From contig CANCVE010000041.1 of the NCBI GenBank assembly GCA_947381435.1, positions 1-33,690 of the forward strand: 33,690 nucleotides of DNA. The letters are read 5' to 3'. The position numbers and the translations under genes were made by a program. Below the pieces are notes generated by a model. That model did no database searches. It was not told the DNA's origin and worked only from the letters and a program-made list of their open reading frames with translations. Source of the DNA: Chitinophagaceae bacterium. GTDB taxonomy: Bacteria > Bacteroidota > Bacteroidia > Chitinophagales > Chitinophagaceae. Below are positions 16,701-26,400 of this stretch, one piece after another (the first letter of the stretch is position 1; each line of letters starts with the position of its first letter).

Positions 16701-16821
16701 TACAAAATACACTGGGTATGACCCTGAGATTTCTAACGGTGGAATATTAGAAACTGGAATAGACCGTGGTGCTTATCCTCAGGCTAGAATATATTCAATG
16801 GGTATTGATTTAAAATTTTAA
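13723..16821 (+). CDS. SusC/RagA-type TonB-dependent outer-membrane glycan transporter
   Basis: The 1032-residue protein has a signal peptide to about residue 23 (QVFA-QT). A CarboxypepD_reg-like beta-sandwich follows (about 28-100, VTGSVKNKTTGEALVGASV). Next are a TonB-box/plug start (EEVIVVGYGTQK, 106-117) and a plug domain to about 232 (YGVHGGNGVILITTKTG). The remainder is a long 22-strand beta-barrel. Length and architecture match SusC proteins, which import oligosaccharides of several sugar units with a SusD lid, powered by TonB. It is the first gene of a tight operon (susC, susD, two PKD lipoproteins, GH16). Enzymes alongside indicate beta-1,3-glucan oligosaccharides as cargo; that is inference from context. 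Confidence 0.96.
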   Translation: MKLKIKLLFIGVFLGSLVLQVFAQTNFVVTGSVKNKTTGEALVGASVVNDKTHKSTLTNEIGKFTISAEKGATLTITYIGMSPFKYKVNSANELTIAMEEDIKKNEEVIVVGYGTQKVTKVSGAISTIKSADIEKLKPVRAEDALQGRASGVTVVSNGSPGIKPTVLIRGIPSYTGNDPLVVIDGVAQTLDDLNSISSADIESINVLKDAAATAIYGVHGGNGVILITTKTGRKNKKPEINVSSNYGIQEATRQMPLLNATEYGAIVNEGSLADGGAAPFTDLSKLGIGTNWQNQVFHHSALQSHSITARGASETINYFVSGAFTGQDGIIGGGDKSYFKRYNATANFSADVTSKLKVTANTSFVNIKGAGIPENGFNSVLGNAINFDPTVSIYNTIPNSYGKYSYSNNILSENVNPLTQLDNTYNKSNTNKLYGKIELQYEVAKNLNFTSRYGYTNVDITGKSFSPLAFYGPANQLSTLNADGSTIAGSHNTVSQYKTTYYNYSFENYATYNFKVHRDHNFETLLGITMAKNTSNSISGSKKDVQFNSWDFAEIFAATGSAINSSITTGKSEKRNLSYYGRINYDYSGKYLASFSLRRDGSSVFGPEKKFGNFYATSLGWVISSEKFYNPNIVEYLKLRGSYGITGSDVVSPQYQQISSIPYTYGLGQNTVYTFGSNTTTTGATILSYANNALSWETQKQLNAGFDARLFKNKVSLSVDYFDKRVSGLLFTPAISLYLGAAQPSIANVGDTKVSGLDISIGYTDMISKDFKFSTNATFTTSKNMVTYTGGNQIISGGWYGVQSQSVTRFQKGFAPAYFYGYKTKGLFQTVDEIAKSPTQANAKPGDIKYADLNRDGIINDSDKTTVGNPYPKFTIGWSISLEYKGFDFTTYLYASVGNDIYRAYERNSQFSNKYRGILSRWTGQGTTNDAKSPRVTFTDENNNARVSDRYVEDGSFLKVKDLQVGYTFPNKLFRDAFNKIRIYMQVKNAITLTKYTGYDPEISNGGILETGIDRGAYPQARIYSMGIDLKF

Positions 16822-16833
16822 ACTGGATATAAA

Positions 16834-18318
16834 ATGAAAAAGATAAGAATAACGATATGTGTAGCGGTAGTTTTAGTGACTATTATTTCCTGTAATAAGT
16901 TTGTAAATTATAATCCTCATGAGGATTATGTAACCACTGCAGATGATTATTTTAAAAGTAGTTCAGATTATCAGGCATTGGTAGTTGGTGCTTATGCCCC
17001 CTTGGGATGGATTTGGGCTAACACTGTAATTGGTGATGTTGCTTCAGACAATGCTGCTTCTGGTGGTGAAAGTGCTTCAGTAGATTGGGAATTTGATCAA
17101 ATAGATAATTTTTTAACTACTCCGAATAATAGCAAAGTAAAAGAAGCATGGGTGGCTTGTTATGAAGGAATAAATAGGGTAAATTACCTAGATGAAAACA
17201 AAGGCAAACTAAGTTTTGCTGGTAAAGATTCTTTGTATGGTCAAGCATATTTTCTTAGAGCTTTTTACTATTTTGAATTAGTGAAAATGTTTGGTGATGT
17301 ACCATTATTTGTTGACCATAGATTAACCCTTTCTGATAATAAAGCATTATCAAGAACCCCCAAAGCTAATGTTTACAAACAAATGGAAATCGATTTAAAA
17401 AATGCTGTAGCTAATTTGCCTGTAACGCAGACTGATAAAGGTAGAGCCACTAAATACAGTGCAGAAGCTCTATTGGGTAAAGTCTATTTATACGAAAACA
17501 AATATGATTCTGCTCTAGCTATTCTAGAAAAAGTTATTAATAGTGGAGCTTTTAGTTTAGTAACCAACTTTGGCAGTATCTTCTTACAAGCTGGAGAAAA
17601 TGGACCTGAATCAGTTTTCGAAATACAATACTCTAACGCTGTTCCTTTTTATGATTGGACTCAGGCAGGTAGGGGAGAAGGGAACTTGGCTGTACAGTCT
17701 TGTGGTGTAAGAAACATAACTGGAACAAGTTCGTATGCACCTGGTTGGAGTTTGAATTTACCCACCAAAGAGCTGTCTACTGCCTATTCCGCAGGTGATT
17801 CTAGAAAAGCAAGTACTATTTTAGACATCGAAGCTTTTAAAATAGCTAACCCTAGTTATGGAATCACTTACAAAGTTGCCCCTTACAAAAACACTGGTTT
17901 GTATAATCAAAAGTATCAGCCAAGACAAGGAGAAAGTTCTGGTCAGATAGAATTAAACTATCTAAACAACTTCAGGACAATTCGCTACGCTGATGTATTG
18001 CTAATGGCCGCCGAAGCTAACAACAGAGCCTCTACGCCTAACGACACTAAGGCGCAAGCATACCTAAACATGGTTCGAGCTAGAGCGTATGGAGATGCTT
18101 CTCATGCTACAACTGCTACTGGAACAACACTTAAACAAGCTATCTGGGATGAAAGAAGATTGGAATTGGCAATGGAAGGTGACCGTTTCTTCGATTTAGT
18201 ACGTACCGGACAAGCCGCTACTAAATTAACAGGCTTTAAAGTTGGCAAGAATGAGCTATTCCCTATCCCTCAACAAGAAATAGACAATTCTGGCTTAGCT
18301 CAAAATCCTGGATATTAA
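16834..18318 (+). CDS. SusD/RagB-type glycan-binding outer-membrane lipoprotein
   Basis: The 494-residue lipoprotein has a signal ending TIISC (Cys20), so it should be anchored at the cell surface. The family's N-terminal pattern (YVTTADDYFKSSSDYQ, then ACYEGINRVNYL) and TPR-like helical part are present. The characteristic C-terminal segment is ERRLELAMEGDRFFDLVRTG, ending ELFPIPQQEIDNSGLAQNPGY. SusD caps the SusC barrel and delivers the glycan to it. The gene starts 12 bp after the SusC stop, the usual tight pairing. Binding residues cannot be read off directly because SusD proteins use poorly conserved aromatic platforms. Confidence 0.96.
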   Translation: MKKIRITICVAVVLVTIISCNKFVNYNPHEDYVTTADDYFKSSSDYQALVVGAYAPLGWIWANTVIGDVASDNAASGGESASVDWEFDQIDNFLTTPNNSKVKEAWVACYEGINRVNYLDENKGKLSFAGKDSLYGQAYFLRAFYYFELVKMFGDVPLFVDHRLTLSDNKALSRTPKANVYKQMEIDLKNAVANLPVTQTDKGRATKYSAEALLGKVYLYENKYDSALAILEKVINSGAFSLVTNFGSIFLQAGENGPESVFEIQYSNAVPFYDWTQAGRGEGNLAVQSCGVRNITGTSSYAPGWSLNLPTKELSTAYSAGDSRKASTILDIEAFKIANPSYGITYKVAPYKNTGLYNQKYQPRQGESSGQIELNYLNNFRTIRYADVLLMAAEANNRASTPNDTKAQAYLNMVRARAYGDASHATTATGTTLKQAIWDERRLELAMEGDRFFDLVRTGQAATKLTGFKVGKNELFPIPQQEIDNSGLAQNPGY

Positions 18319-18345
18319 TTCAATCATTAATTAAAATTACTTGTC

Positions 18346-19917
18346 ATGAATAACATAAAAAATGTTTTTTGTTTGGCCTTTTTGATAGCTATTATGGTGG
18401 GCTGTCAGAAAGAATATAACGATACCTCGTTTCTTAAAACCGTCGCCGCACCTTCTAAGGTATCGGCTCTTACTACTATTACGCAAGATAATAGCGGTTT
18501 GGTAACCCTTACTCCTAATGGGGAGAATGTATCTTATTTCGAACTCTATTTTGGTGATGCAACTACGGCACCTGCCAAAGTGTTCTCTGGCTCTAGTGTT
18601 CAGCATATTTATGCGGAGGGTGTTTACACAGTAACAATCGTTGGTCATTCTATTGCTGGTACAACCACTACAAGTACACAACTACTAACGGTTTCTTTTA
18701 GGGCTCCTGAGAATTTAGTGGTTAATACAGCAACGGACGCTTCTAATAATTTCAAGATAAACATATCTGCAACTGCTTCTTATGAAACTTATTTCAAGGT
18801 GTTTTTTGGTGATGTTACCAACGAAGCTCCACAGTCTTTCTTAGAGGGTGATACCATATCTCACGTTTATCCAAAAGTTGGTAACTATACCATTAAAGTA
18901 ATTGCTTTTAGTGGTGCCAATGATTCTATTATCACTACAAAGTCTGTTACTATTGAAGATCCCCTCAATTTGCCTCTCACTTTCGAATCTGCAACTCTTA
19001 ACTATAAGTTTACTGACTTCAATGGAGGTGCAACTACAGTTATAGATAATCCTCAAATTAATGGTATCAATACTAGTACTAAGGTTGCTAAGATGGTGAA
19101 GAATGCTGACCAAACTTGGGGTGGAAGTTGGATTGGATTGAGTAGTCCGATTGATTTCTCTCTTAATAAGATTTTTAGAATGAAGGTATTCTCTCCTCGG
19201 GTAGGGGCTAAAGTACTTTTAAAGGTAGAAAATGCTTCTAATAGTAATATGTCTTATGAAGTTACTGCAACAACCACAGTTGCAAATGCTTGGGAAGATT
19301 TAGTTTTTGATTACAGTGCAGTGAGTACTTCTGTTTCGTATAGTAAAATAACAATCATTTTTGATAATGGAACGATGGGAGATGGCTCGGCTAATTTTAC
19401 CTTCTTACTGGATGATATAAGGCTAACAAATTCTCTACCATCATCCACTTTGGTTCTTCCACTAGACTTTGAATCAACAACCCTTAACTACAAGTTTACA
19501 GACTTTAATGGTGGAGCAGTATCCATTATTAGTAATCCACAATCTTCTGGTATTAATACTAGTTCTCGAGTGGCTAAGATGGTAAAAAGTGCGGATCAAG
19601 TTTATGGTGGTAGTTATATTGCCCTAACAAACCCAATTGACTTTAGTAGTAAGAAAACCTTCACCATGAAAGTTTACTCACCTAGGAGTGGTGCTAAAGT
19701 ACTTCTTAAAGTAGAAAACATTTCTAATACAGGTATAAGCTATGAGAAAGAAGTACAAACTACAAAAGCAAATACATGGGAAACCCTTTCATTTGATTAT
19801 AGTGGCATTGACGCATCTAAAGCTTATCAAAAAGTAGTATTGATTTTTGATAATGGCACCATGGGCGATGGCTCTGCAAATTTCACTTTCTTGTTTGATG
19901 ACATTTCTCTAAAATAA
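18346..19917 (+). CDS. PKD-domain surface lipoprotein with two tandem carbohydrate-binding-like modules
   Basis: The 523-residue protein has a lipoprotein signal ending MVGC (Cys20). Two PKD-like domains follow (about 33-118 and 120-204, with YFELYFGDATT and YFKVFFGDVTN). Two C-terminal modules of about 152 residues (210-361 and 371-523) are very alike: both contain LNYKFTDFNGGA, VAKMVK.ADQ, GAKVLLKVEN and IFDNGTMGDGSANFTFL. Their similarity points to a fairly recent internal duplication. Position just after SusD is where SusE/F-like surface glycan-binding proteins are encoded, so it probably binds the polysaccharide outside the cell. No catalytic domain is seen. The module family could not be named with certainty. 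Confidence 0.8.
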   Translation: MNNIKNVFCLAFLIAIMVGCQKEYNDTSFLKTVAAPSKVSALTTITQDNSGLVTLTPNGENVSYFELYFGDATTAPAKVFSGSSVQHIYAEGVYTVTIVGHSIAGTTTTSTQLLTVSFRAPENLVVNTATDASNNFKINISATASYETYFKVFFGDVTNEAPQSFLEGDTISHVYPKVGNYTIKVIAFSGANDSIITTKSVTIEDPLNLPLTFESATLNYKFTDFNGGATTVIDNPQINGINTSTKVAKMVKNADQTWGGSWIGLSSPIDFSLNKIFRMKVFSPRVGAKVLLKVENASNSNMSYEVTATTTVANAWEDLVFDYSAVSTSVSYSKITIIFDNGTMGDGSANFTFLLDDIRLTNSLPSSTLVLPLDFESTTLNYKFTDFNGGAVSIISNPQSSGINTSSRVAKMVKSADQVYGGSYIALTNPIDFSSKKTFTMKVYSPRSGAKVLLKVENISNTGISYEKEVQTTKANTWETLSFDYSGIDASKAYQKVVLIFDNGTMGDGSANFTFLFDDISLK

Positions 19918-19929
19918 AAAATAAACAGT

Positions 19930-20841
19930 ATGAAATATAATATTAAAACACTATTAATAGCCCTATTTGCAATAGGCATTGGTATGACAGCCTGCAAAAA
20001 AGCAGAATATTCTTTAGGGAGTATTACTGCCCCTACTAACCTTGTTTTTACAGATACTATCAATGGACAGAATACTGCAAACCCAGGTGGCGATGGCTCT
20101 GGTAATATCTCCATAAATGTTTCTGGTAATAATGCCCTTTCTTACAAAGTTGATTTTGGCGATTCAACAACTTTTGCCATAAAAACATTTTTAGGAGGCG
20201 CCCTTAGTTATAAGTACACTAAGCCAGGAGAATACGATTATACTATCAACATTACTGCAATTGGTACTGGTGGTGCCGTTTCGGTAATAAGTAAGAAAAT
20301 ACATATTGTAGTCGTATTTCAATTGAATGCTGCTATCATGAAATCATTAACGGGTAATACATCTAAAGTTTGGATTACAGACAGAAACGCAACTGGTCAT
20401 GTAGGAGTAGGTCCTGTAAACACATTTACGCCAGATTATTATGCTGCAACACCAAATACTCGCTCCGATTGTCTATACGATGATGAAATAACATTTCAAC
20501 AAGCAGGCTCCAATGTTTATATGACCCTTGATAACAAAGGGCAGAGCTTTATGATAAATGCAGCTACTGCTTTTTATGGAATGGGAACAAATGCTGGTGA
20601 TAATTGCTATACGATAGATCCAGGTGGAAAAAAGCTACTCATATTTAGTGAAGCAACATCAGCTTCTACAGCTGACATCTCTACAAGAATACAATTTAAT
20701 GTAGGTGGCAAAGGGTTGGTAAATTTTGGAACAGGTGCCAATAGTTATGAAATTCTTACACTAACTGATGCTACCATGCAGCTTCGAAACATAGGTGCTG
20801 ATGGATTGGCTTGGTATCAAAAACTTACAGTTAAAAAATAA
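19930..20841 (+). CDS. PKD-domain lipoprotein, probable surface glycan-binding protein
   Basis: The 303-residue protein has a lipoprotein signal ending MTAC (Cys22). A PKD-like domain follows (about 35-130, LSYKVDFGDSTTF and YTKPGEYDYTINITA). The C-terminal domain of about 170 residues starts at LTGNTSKVWITDRNATGHVG and has a lipocalin-like, beta-rich pattern that I cannot name. It lies between the larger PKD lipoprotein and the GH16 gene with gaps of 12 and 3 bp, so it belongs to the SusC operon. By position it should be a second surface glycan-binding protein. The paired Cys (DCLYDDE and DNCYTID) might form a disulfide. The function is inferred from context. Confidence 0.7.
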   Translation: MKYNIKTLLIALFAIGIGMTACKKAEYSLGSITAPTNLVFTDTINGQNTANPGGDGSGNISINVSGNNALSYKVDFGDSTTFAIKTFLGGALSYKYTKPGEYDYTINITAIGTGGAVSVISKKIHIVVVFQLNAAIMKSLTGNTSKVWITDRNATGHVGVGPVNTFTPDYYAATPNTRSDCLYDDEITFQQAGSNVYMTLDNKGQSFMINAATAFYGMGTNAGDNCYTIDPGGKKLLIFSEATSASTADISTRIQFNVGGKGLVNFGTGANSYEILTLTDATMQLRNIGADGLAWYQKLTVKK

Positions 20842-20844
20842 CAC

Positions 20845-21894
20845 ATGAAAAAGTTAAATAGTAACTCAATGATAAAAATACTATCTATCCTTCTATTACT
20901 AGCAGGATGTACCAAATCAAATTCAAACAACAATCTAGCTATAGCACCTACTAATTTGCAGGTTTATGCTGCGGCAAGTGTTGATGGGACTGGTGTGGTA
21001 AGTTTTTCGGCTTCAGCTGATAATGCCGTTTCCTACAAGTACAATTTTGGGAATGGTGATTCAACGACTATTGTATCAGGAACTACCAACTATCAGTATA
21101 ATCTATCCGGAACGAATACTTATTCAGTAACAGTTACTGCAACAGGAAGTACGGGTTTGACGATTAATAAAACAGTTAAAGTTGGTGTTTATGTAAAATC
21201 AGGTTCTGGCAACTTGGTTTGGTCTGATGAATTTAATTCAGACGGTGCACCAGATCAAAGTAAATGGAGTTACGATTTAGGCGCTGGCGGTTGGGGCAAT
21301 GGCGAGCTACAATATTATACCAATAGGTCGAACAATGTACTTGTCTCAAACGGGACATTGAAGATAATTGCAAAAAAAGAATCCTTAAATGGTAGTGACT
21401 ATACTTCTGCAAGGATTATATCTAAAAATAAGTTTGCATTTACTTATGGAAGAGTAGAAGCTAAAGCTAAGTTGCCTTCTAGTGCTGGTACTTGGCCTGC
21501 AATATGGTTGTTGGGCAGCAACATAGATGCTGCTGGTTGGCCTAGTTGTGGTGAGATAGACATTATGGAGCAAAATGGTAGCGATAAAAATAAAGTTTAT
21601 GGAACCTTACATTATCCTGGTCATTTTGGGGGTGGCGGTGTAGGAAGTACTACTATTATTTCTGGTGCTAGTACTGACTTTCATATTTATGCTTTGGATT
21701 GGTCGCCAACAACCATTAAAATGTATGTTGATAATAATCTTTACTTCTCTTTCGCAAACACTACTTCAGTTCCATTCAACCATGATTTCTTCTGTATTCT
21801 AAACTTAGCCATGGGAGGATCTCTTGGAGGAAATGTTTCTTCAAGCTTTACAAGCGATGTTATGGAGGTAGATTATATACGCGTTTATAAGTAG
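20845..21894 (+). CDS. GH16 endo-beta-1,3-glucanase (laminarinase) lipoprotein with PKD domain
   Basis: The 349-residue protein has a lipoprotein signal ending LLAGC (Cys22). A PKD-like domain follows (about 33-116), then a GH16 catalytic domain (about 124-349) starting LVWSDEFN. The active-site signature GEIDIMEQNG places the nucleophile at Glu237, Asp239, and the acid/base at Glu242. The extra Met between Asp and Glu (ExDxxE) is typical of laminarinases and related beta-bulge GH16 enzymes, unlike lichenases. WGNGELQYYT and GTWPAIWLLG are also laminarinase-like. It would cut beta-1,3-glucan at the cell surface for uptake by SusCD. It starts 3 bp after the preceding stop and ends the first operon. 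Specificity is inferred from motifs. Confidence 0.93.
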   Translation: MKKLNSNSMIKILSILLLLAGCTKSNSNNNLAIAPTNLQVYAAASVDGTGVVSFSASADNAVSYKYNFGNGDSTTIVSGTTNYQYNLSGTNTYSVTVTATGSTGLTINKTVKVGVYVKSGSGNLVWSDEFNSDGAPDQSKWSYDLGAGGWGNGELQYYTNRSNNVLVSNGTLKIIAKKESLNGSDYTSARIISKNKFAFTYGRVEAKAKLPSSAGTWPAIWLLGSNIDAAGWPSCGEIDIMEQNGSDKNKVYGTLHYPGHFGGGGVGSTTIISGASTDFHIYALDWSPTTIKMYVDNNLYFSFANTTSVPFNHDFFCILNLAMGGSLGGNVSSSFTSDVMEVDYIRVYK

Positions 21895-22164
21895 ATTACA
21901 GTTGCTGCTACAGTTTAATAAAACTAGTTTAAATAGAATTAAATCTGTGAAAAAGAGTTGTCATAAAGTTAGAGTTATGTATTTTTCTTGTTTTCAGGTA
22001 TATGCTTTGAATATAGAAATCTACTTATAATTATTAGTTCATTATATAGTATTTAAAGGTTAGTAAACAAAGCATTTTTTTTGACTAGATTACTAAACAA
22101 ATTAATCTTCTGCAATGAATTAAAATACGCTGTTAATGGTTTACAAAGGATAATGGGTTGTTAT
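21895..22164 (+). promoter_or_regulatory. 270-bp gap with possible promoter of the second enzyme operon
   Basis: This is the only large gap within the glucan locus, so a second promoter is likely. It is very AT-rich. The word tgctttgaatat (22003-22014) is identical to one at 13673-13684 just after the SusC -7 box. A clear -33/-7 pair was not found, and no terminator hairpin was seen after the GH16 gene, so read-through is possible. Confidence 0.35.
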
Positions 22165-23406
22165 ATGAAGCAGACTTTTGCCTTTCTTATTTTTTTATTT
22201 ATATTAACTTTTTGTGCTTTCTCGCAAACAAATATTGTTAATGTAAAAAAAGCAAATAATGGTTTTATACTAGAAGTGAAAGACAAGCCTATATTTATAG
22301 TTGGAATGAACTGGGATTATTATCCAGTTGGAACAAATTATAAATACAGCTTATGGCAACAACCAATTAAAACAATTAAAAAAGCATTAGATTATGAGAT
22401 GCCTCTTTTGAAGAAAATGGGGGTTAATACAATTAGACAATATGCAAATATTCCTCCAGAATGGATTAAATACATTTACGAACAATACGGTATATATACT
22501 GTGCTCAACCACACTTTTGGAAGATATGGACTTAATGTCAACGGAAAATGGGAAGCAAACACCGACTATTCGAATCAACAGGTAAAAGAAACTTTATTGA
22601 AAGAAGTAGACTCGGTGGTTATTAAATATAAAAGTACGCCTGGACTTTTAATGTATCTTTTAGGAAATGAAAATAACTATGGCCTTTTTTGGCAGAGTGC
22701 AGAAACAGAGAATATTCCTGTAGATAATCGCAAGTCTACTATTGCCGCAATTCAACTTTATAAGTTATTTAATGAGGCCGTTATTAAAATGAAAAAGGTC
22801 GATTCTAATCACCCGATTGCTATTTGCAACGGCGATTTGATGTATTTAGATATAATAGCAAAAGAGTGTACAAACGTAGATGTTTTCGGAGTAAATATTT
22901 ACAGAGGCTCTTCATTTGGTGATGCCTTTGAGAAAATTAAAATTACGTTTAATAAGCCGGTTATGTTTACAGAGTTTGGTGCAGACGCATTTAACGAAAT
23001 CACTAAAACTGAAGACCCAAAAAATCAAGCAACTATCTTGATTGAAAATTGGAAAGAAGTATATGCAAACGCAGCAGGGGGGGGGAGAGCACAAAATTGT
23101 ATCGGTGGATTTACATTTCAATTTAGCGACGGTTGGTGGAAAAGTGGGCAGGATATTAATCTAGAAAAACATGATTCAACAGCCTCTTGGTCAAATGGAG
23201 GGTATAAGTATGATTTTCAAAAGCGAGCCAATAATATGAATGAGGAATGGTTTGGTATCTGTGCTAAAGGGGATGCCGATAAAAAAGGACTTTATAACTT
23301 ATATCCTCGAGTAGCATATTATGCTCTAAAAAGATTAAATAAAGAATATAATAGTAATATCCTAAAAAGTATTAGTTACAAACAGGCAAACTTAATTAGA
23401 GAATAG
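22165..23406 (+). CDS. Clan GH-A glycoside hydrolase (GH2/GH5-like TIM barrel), exported
   Basis: From the ATG at 22165 the product has 413 residues with a signal peptide, MKQTFAFLIFLFILTFCAFS before QT. The frame is open from a TTG at 22081, and an ATG at 22153 is possible, but both would precede the signal peptide. The fold pattern is a TIM barrel: VGMNWDYYP, KKMGVNTIRQYA, GNEN (acid/base candidate Glu169) and VMFTEFGADAF (nucleophile candidate Glu270). It is close to GH2 TIM domains without the flanking beta-sandwiches. GH158 endo-beta-1,3-glucanase is one possibility, but I cannot assign the family. A run of nine G at 23077-23085 encodes three glycines. It leads the second operon and probably acts in the periplasm on beta-glucan oligosaccharides. 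Confidence 0.72.
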   Translation: MKQTFAFLIFLFILTFCAFSQTNIVNVKKANNGFILEVKDKPIFIVGMNWDYYPVGTNYKYSLWQQPIKTIKKALDYEMPLLKKMGVNTIRQYANIPPEWIKYIYEQYGIYTVLNHTFGRYGLNVNGKWEANTDYSNQQVKETLLKEVDSVVIKYKSTPGLLMYLLGNENNYGLFWQSAETENIPVDNRKSTIAAIQLYKLFNEAVIKMKKVDSNHPIAICNGDLMYLDIIAKECTNVDVFGVNIYRGSSFGDAFEKIKITFNKPVMFTEFGADAFNEITKTEDPKNQATILIENWKEVYANAAGGGRAQNCIGGFTFQFSDGWWKSGQDINLEKHDSTASWSNGGYKYDFQKRANNMNEEWFGICAKGDADKKGLYNLYPRVAYYALKRLNKEYNSNILKSISYKQANLIRE

Positions 23407-23466
23407 TGTATACCAATTACGATACAAAATGTTAGGTTAATAATTAAAATATATAAATAACGATAA

Positions 23467-26400
23467 ATGATCAGCGAAACAACTAGTCTTGATTCAATTG
23501 AAATTGCTGGAGAAACTTTTTTTAAAATATTTAATGTTAATGAAATCCCTTCTTTTTTCATGAGCATTGTAAGCGATTCAAATCATTGGATGTTCATTTC
23601 TAGTAATGGAGGGCTTTCGGCAGGAAGAAAAGATGCAGAACATGCTTTATTTCCTTACTATACCGATGATAAAATAACTAATTCTGTAGAAAATACTGGT
23701 TGTAAGACAATGTTTTGGATTGGTAAAGACAATAAACAGTATTTGTGGGAACCCTTTTCTGAACGTGGTAGTGGTAAATTTGATTATACCAGAAACTTAT
23801 ACAAAAGTCAATTTGGCAACAAAATTATATTTGAAGAGATTAATGAAGATTTAGGACTTGCCTTTCAGTATCAGTGGAATTCCAGCAATATTTATGGGTT
23901 TGTCCGGGAAAGTAAGTTTACTAATCTGTCAGACACCAAAGTAAAAGTGAAACTGTTGGATGGTCTGCAAAACATACTACCGTTTGGTGTTGGGAGCGAT
24001 TTGCAAAATAATTATAGCAATTTGGCTGACGCTTATAAACGCACTGAATTGATTCCAGACACTGGTGTAGCTATCATTGCGTTGAGTGCGATTATTGTAG
24101 ATAAAGCGGAACCTAGTGAAGCCTTAAAAGCAAATGTAGCATGGTCTATGGGATTAGATATTGCAACTTACTTACTTTCTTCATTACAGCTTAAAAGATT
24201 TAGGTTGAATGGAATTATTCGGCAAGAAGAAGATTGTAAGGGAAGCTCAGGAGCCTATTTTGTAGTGAGTGAAATTTCTCTTAGTAGCTATGAGAATAAG
24301 AAATGGACAATTGTTGCTAATGTAAATCAAAATCATGCTGAAATTGTACAGCTTTCCGAAAGCATCAAACATGACCTTAATTTGGAGCAGAAAATTACTG
24401 CCGATATTCAACTAGGAACCAAGAATTTAATAAAATTAGTCTCTGCAGCAGATGGGGTGCATTATACTGGCGACCATTTGAAAGATACTCGCCACTTCAA
24501 TAACGTATTATTCAATATTATGCGTGGTGGTATTTTTGATGACAACTACCAAATAGAACTTGACGATTTTAGTAATTATCTCCGAAAAGCGAATAAAGAA
24601 GTCTATGAAAAAGTACAATATGCAGTTCAACAATTGCCTTCAATTTTCTCAGTCAAGAAATTGATGGGATTGGTTAATGAGTTGAATGAAGCTAATTTCA
24701 ATAGGTTAGCTACAGAATATCTACCTTTAAAATTCAGCCGCAGACATGGTGATCCTAGCAGACCTTGGAACAAATTCTCTATCAATACAATTAATGAAAT
24801 TGATGGATCTAAAATTTTAGATTATCAAGGTAATTGGAGAGACATTTTTCAAAATTGGGAGTCCTTAGCTCATTCTTACCCTGAGTTCATCGAAGGGATG
24901 ATTACCAAATTTCTAAACGCATCTACCTTTGATGGCTATAATCCATATAGAGTAACTAAAAGCGGATTTGATTGGGAAACAATCGAACCTGATAATCCAT
25001 GGTCATACATAGGATATTGGGGTGACCATCAAATAATATATCTCCTTAAGTTTCTTGAATTTTTAGAAAAACATCGTCCGGGCCATATTAATCAACTTTT
25101 AAGCAAAAATGATTTTGTTTTTGCGAATGTTCCGTACAAGATTAAGCCATATAAAGACATTTTACACAATCCAAAAGACACGATTGAGTTTGATCACAAA
25201 GGTGATCAATCAATTCGTAAACGAATGACAGAATTAGGGGCTGATGGTGCATTAATGACGAGTGCTGATGGCGATATATACCATGTTAGCTTTTGCGAAA
25301 AGGTTTTTGCAACCTTGTTATCCAAGCTTTCGAACTTTGTGCCTGAGGGTGGAATTTGGATGAATACTCAAAGACCTGAGTGGAATGATGCAAATAATGC
25401 CTTAGTGGGCAACGGTCTTTCGATGGTTACGCTTTACTATTTAAGAAGGTTTTTAAAATTCTTCCAACCTGTTTTCGAAAATACAGTCGAAACAGAAATC
25501 ACCTTTTCAGAAGAACTTTATTCTTTCTTCGAAGAAGTGGTAGCCACATTGGAAACCTATAAACACACACTTTGGGGAAAAATAAAAGATACTGATAGAA
25601 AAAAAATAACTGATGCTTTAGGTTTGGCTGGCAGCAATTTTAGAAACAAAATTTATGCGAATGGATTTAGTGGACAAAAGAGAGTAGTATCTAACACTCA
25701 ACTATTGAATTGCGTGGTATTGGCAAATAAGTTTCTAGACCATTCAATCAATGCGAATAAGCGGAATGATGATTTGTATCATACATACAACTTGATTTCG
25801 TATGACGATGCTTCCATTCAAATAGCGCCACTAAGTGAAATGCTCGAAGGACAAGTGGCAGTACTAAGTTCTGGTTATCTTTCGGTTGAACAATGCTCTA
25901 GACTATTAGATGCGCTTAAAAAGAGTGCATTGTATAGACAAGATCAAAATAGTTATATTCTTTATCCTAATAAAAAATTACCTAAGTTTTTACAAAAAAA
26001 TACGATTAGAAAAGAATCGGCTGGTAATTCTTTGCTACTAAAGCAACTGTTAAAAGATGGAAATAATACCATCGTTGAAAAAGATATACTTGGCGAATTG
26101 CATTTTAATGGCAATTTTAGAAATGCAAATGATGTAGAAAAAGCCTTGCTACAATTAAATAATAAGTACAGTATTCTAGTTAAGGAAGAACGAGCCTTGA
26201 TTCTTACAATATTTGAAGAAGTCTTTTGCCACAAAGAGTTTACTGGCAGATCTGGAACGTTCTTCGGTTATGAAGGACTTGGTTCTATTTATTGGCACAT
26301 GGTTTCCAAATTATTATTAGCCGTTCAAGAAAACTGTAATAAAGCAGTTCAAGAGAAAGCTGATAGAGAAATTTCTGATTCATTAGCAACACATTTCCAT

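Noticed and set aside
22003-22014. tgctttgaatat as a proven regulator site shared with the SusC promoter
   Set aside because: A single 12-mer match is expected many times by chance in 34 kb of AT-rich DNA; it is kept only as a weak hint.
22081-22164. TTG start for the clan GH-A enzyme
   Set aside because: It puts 28 residues ahead of a clean signal peptide; the ATG at 22165 is a better start.
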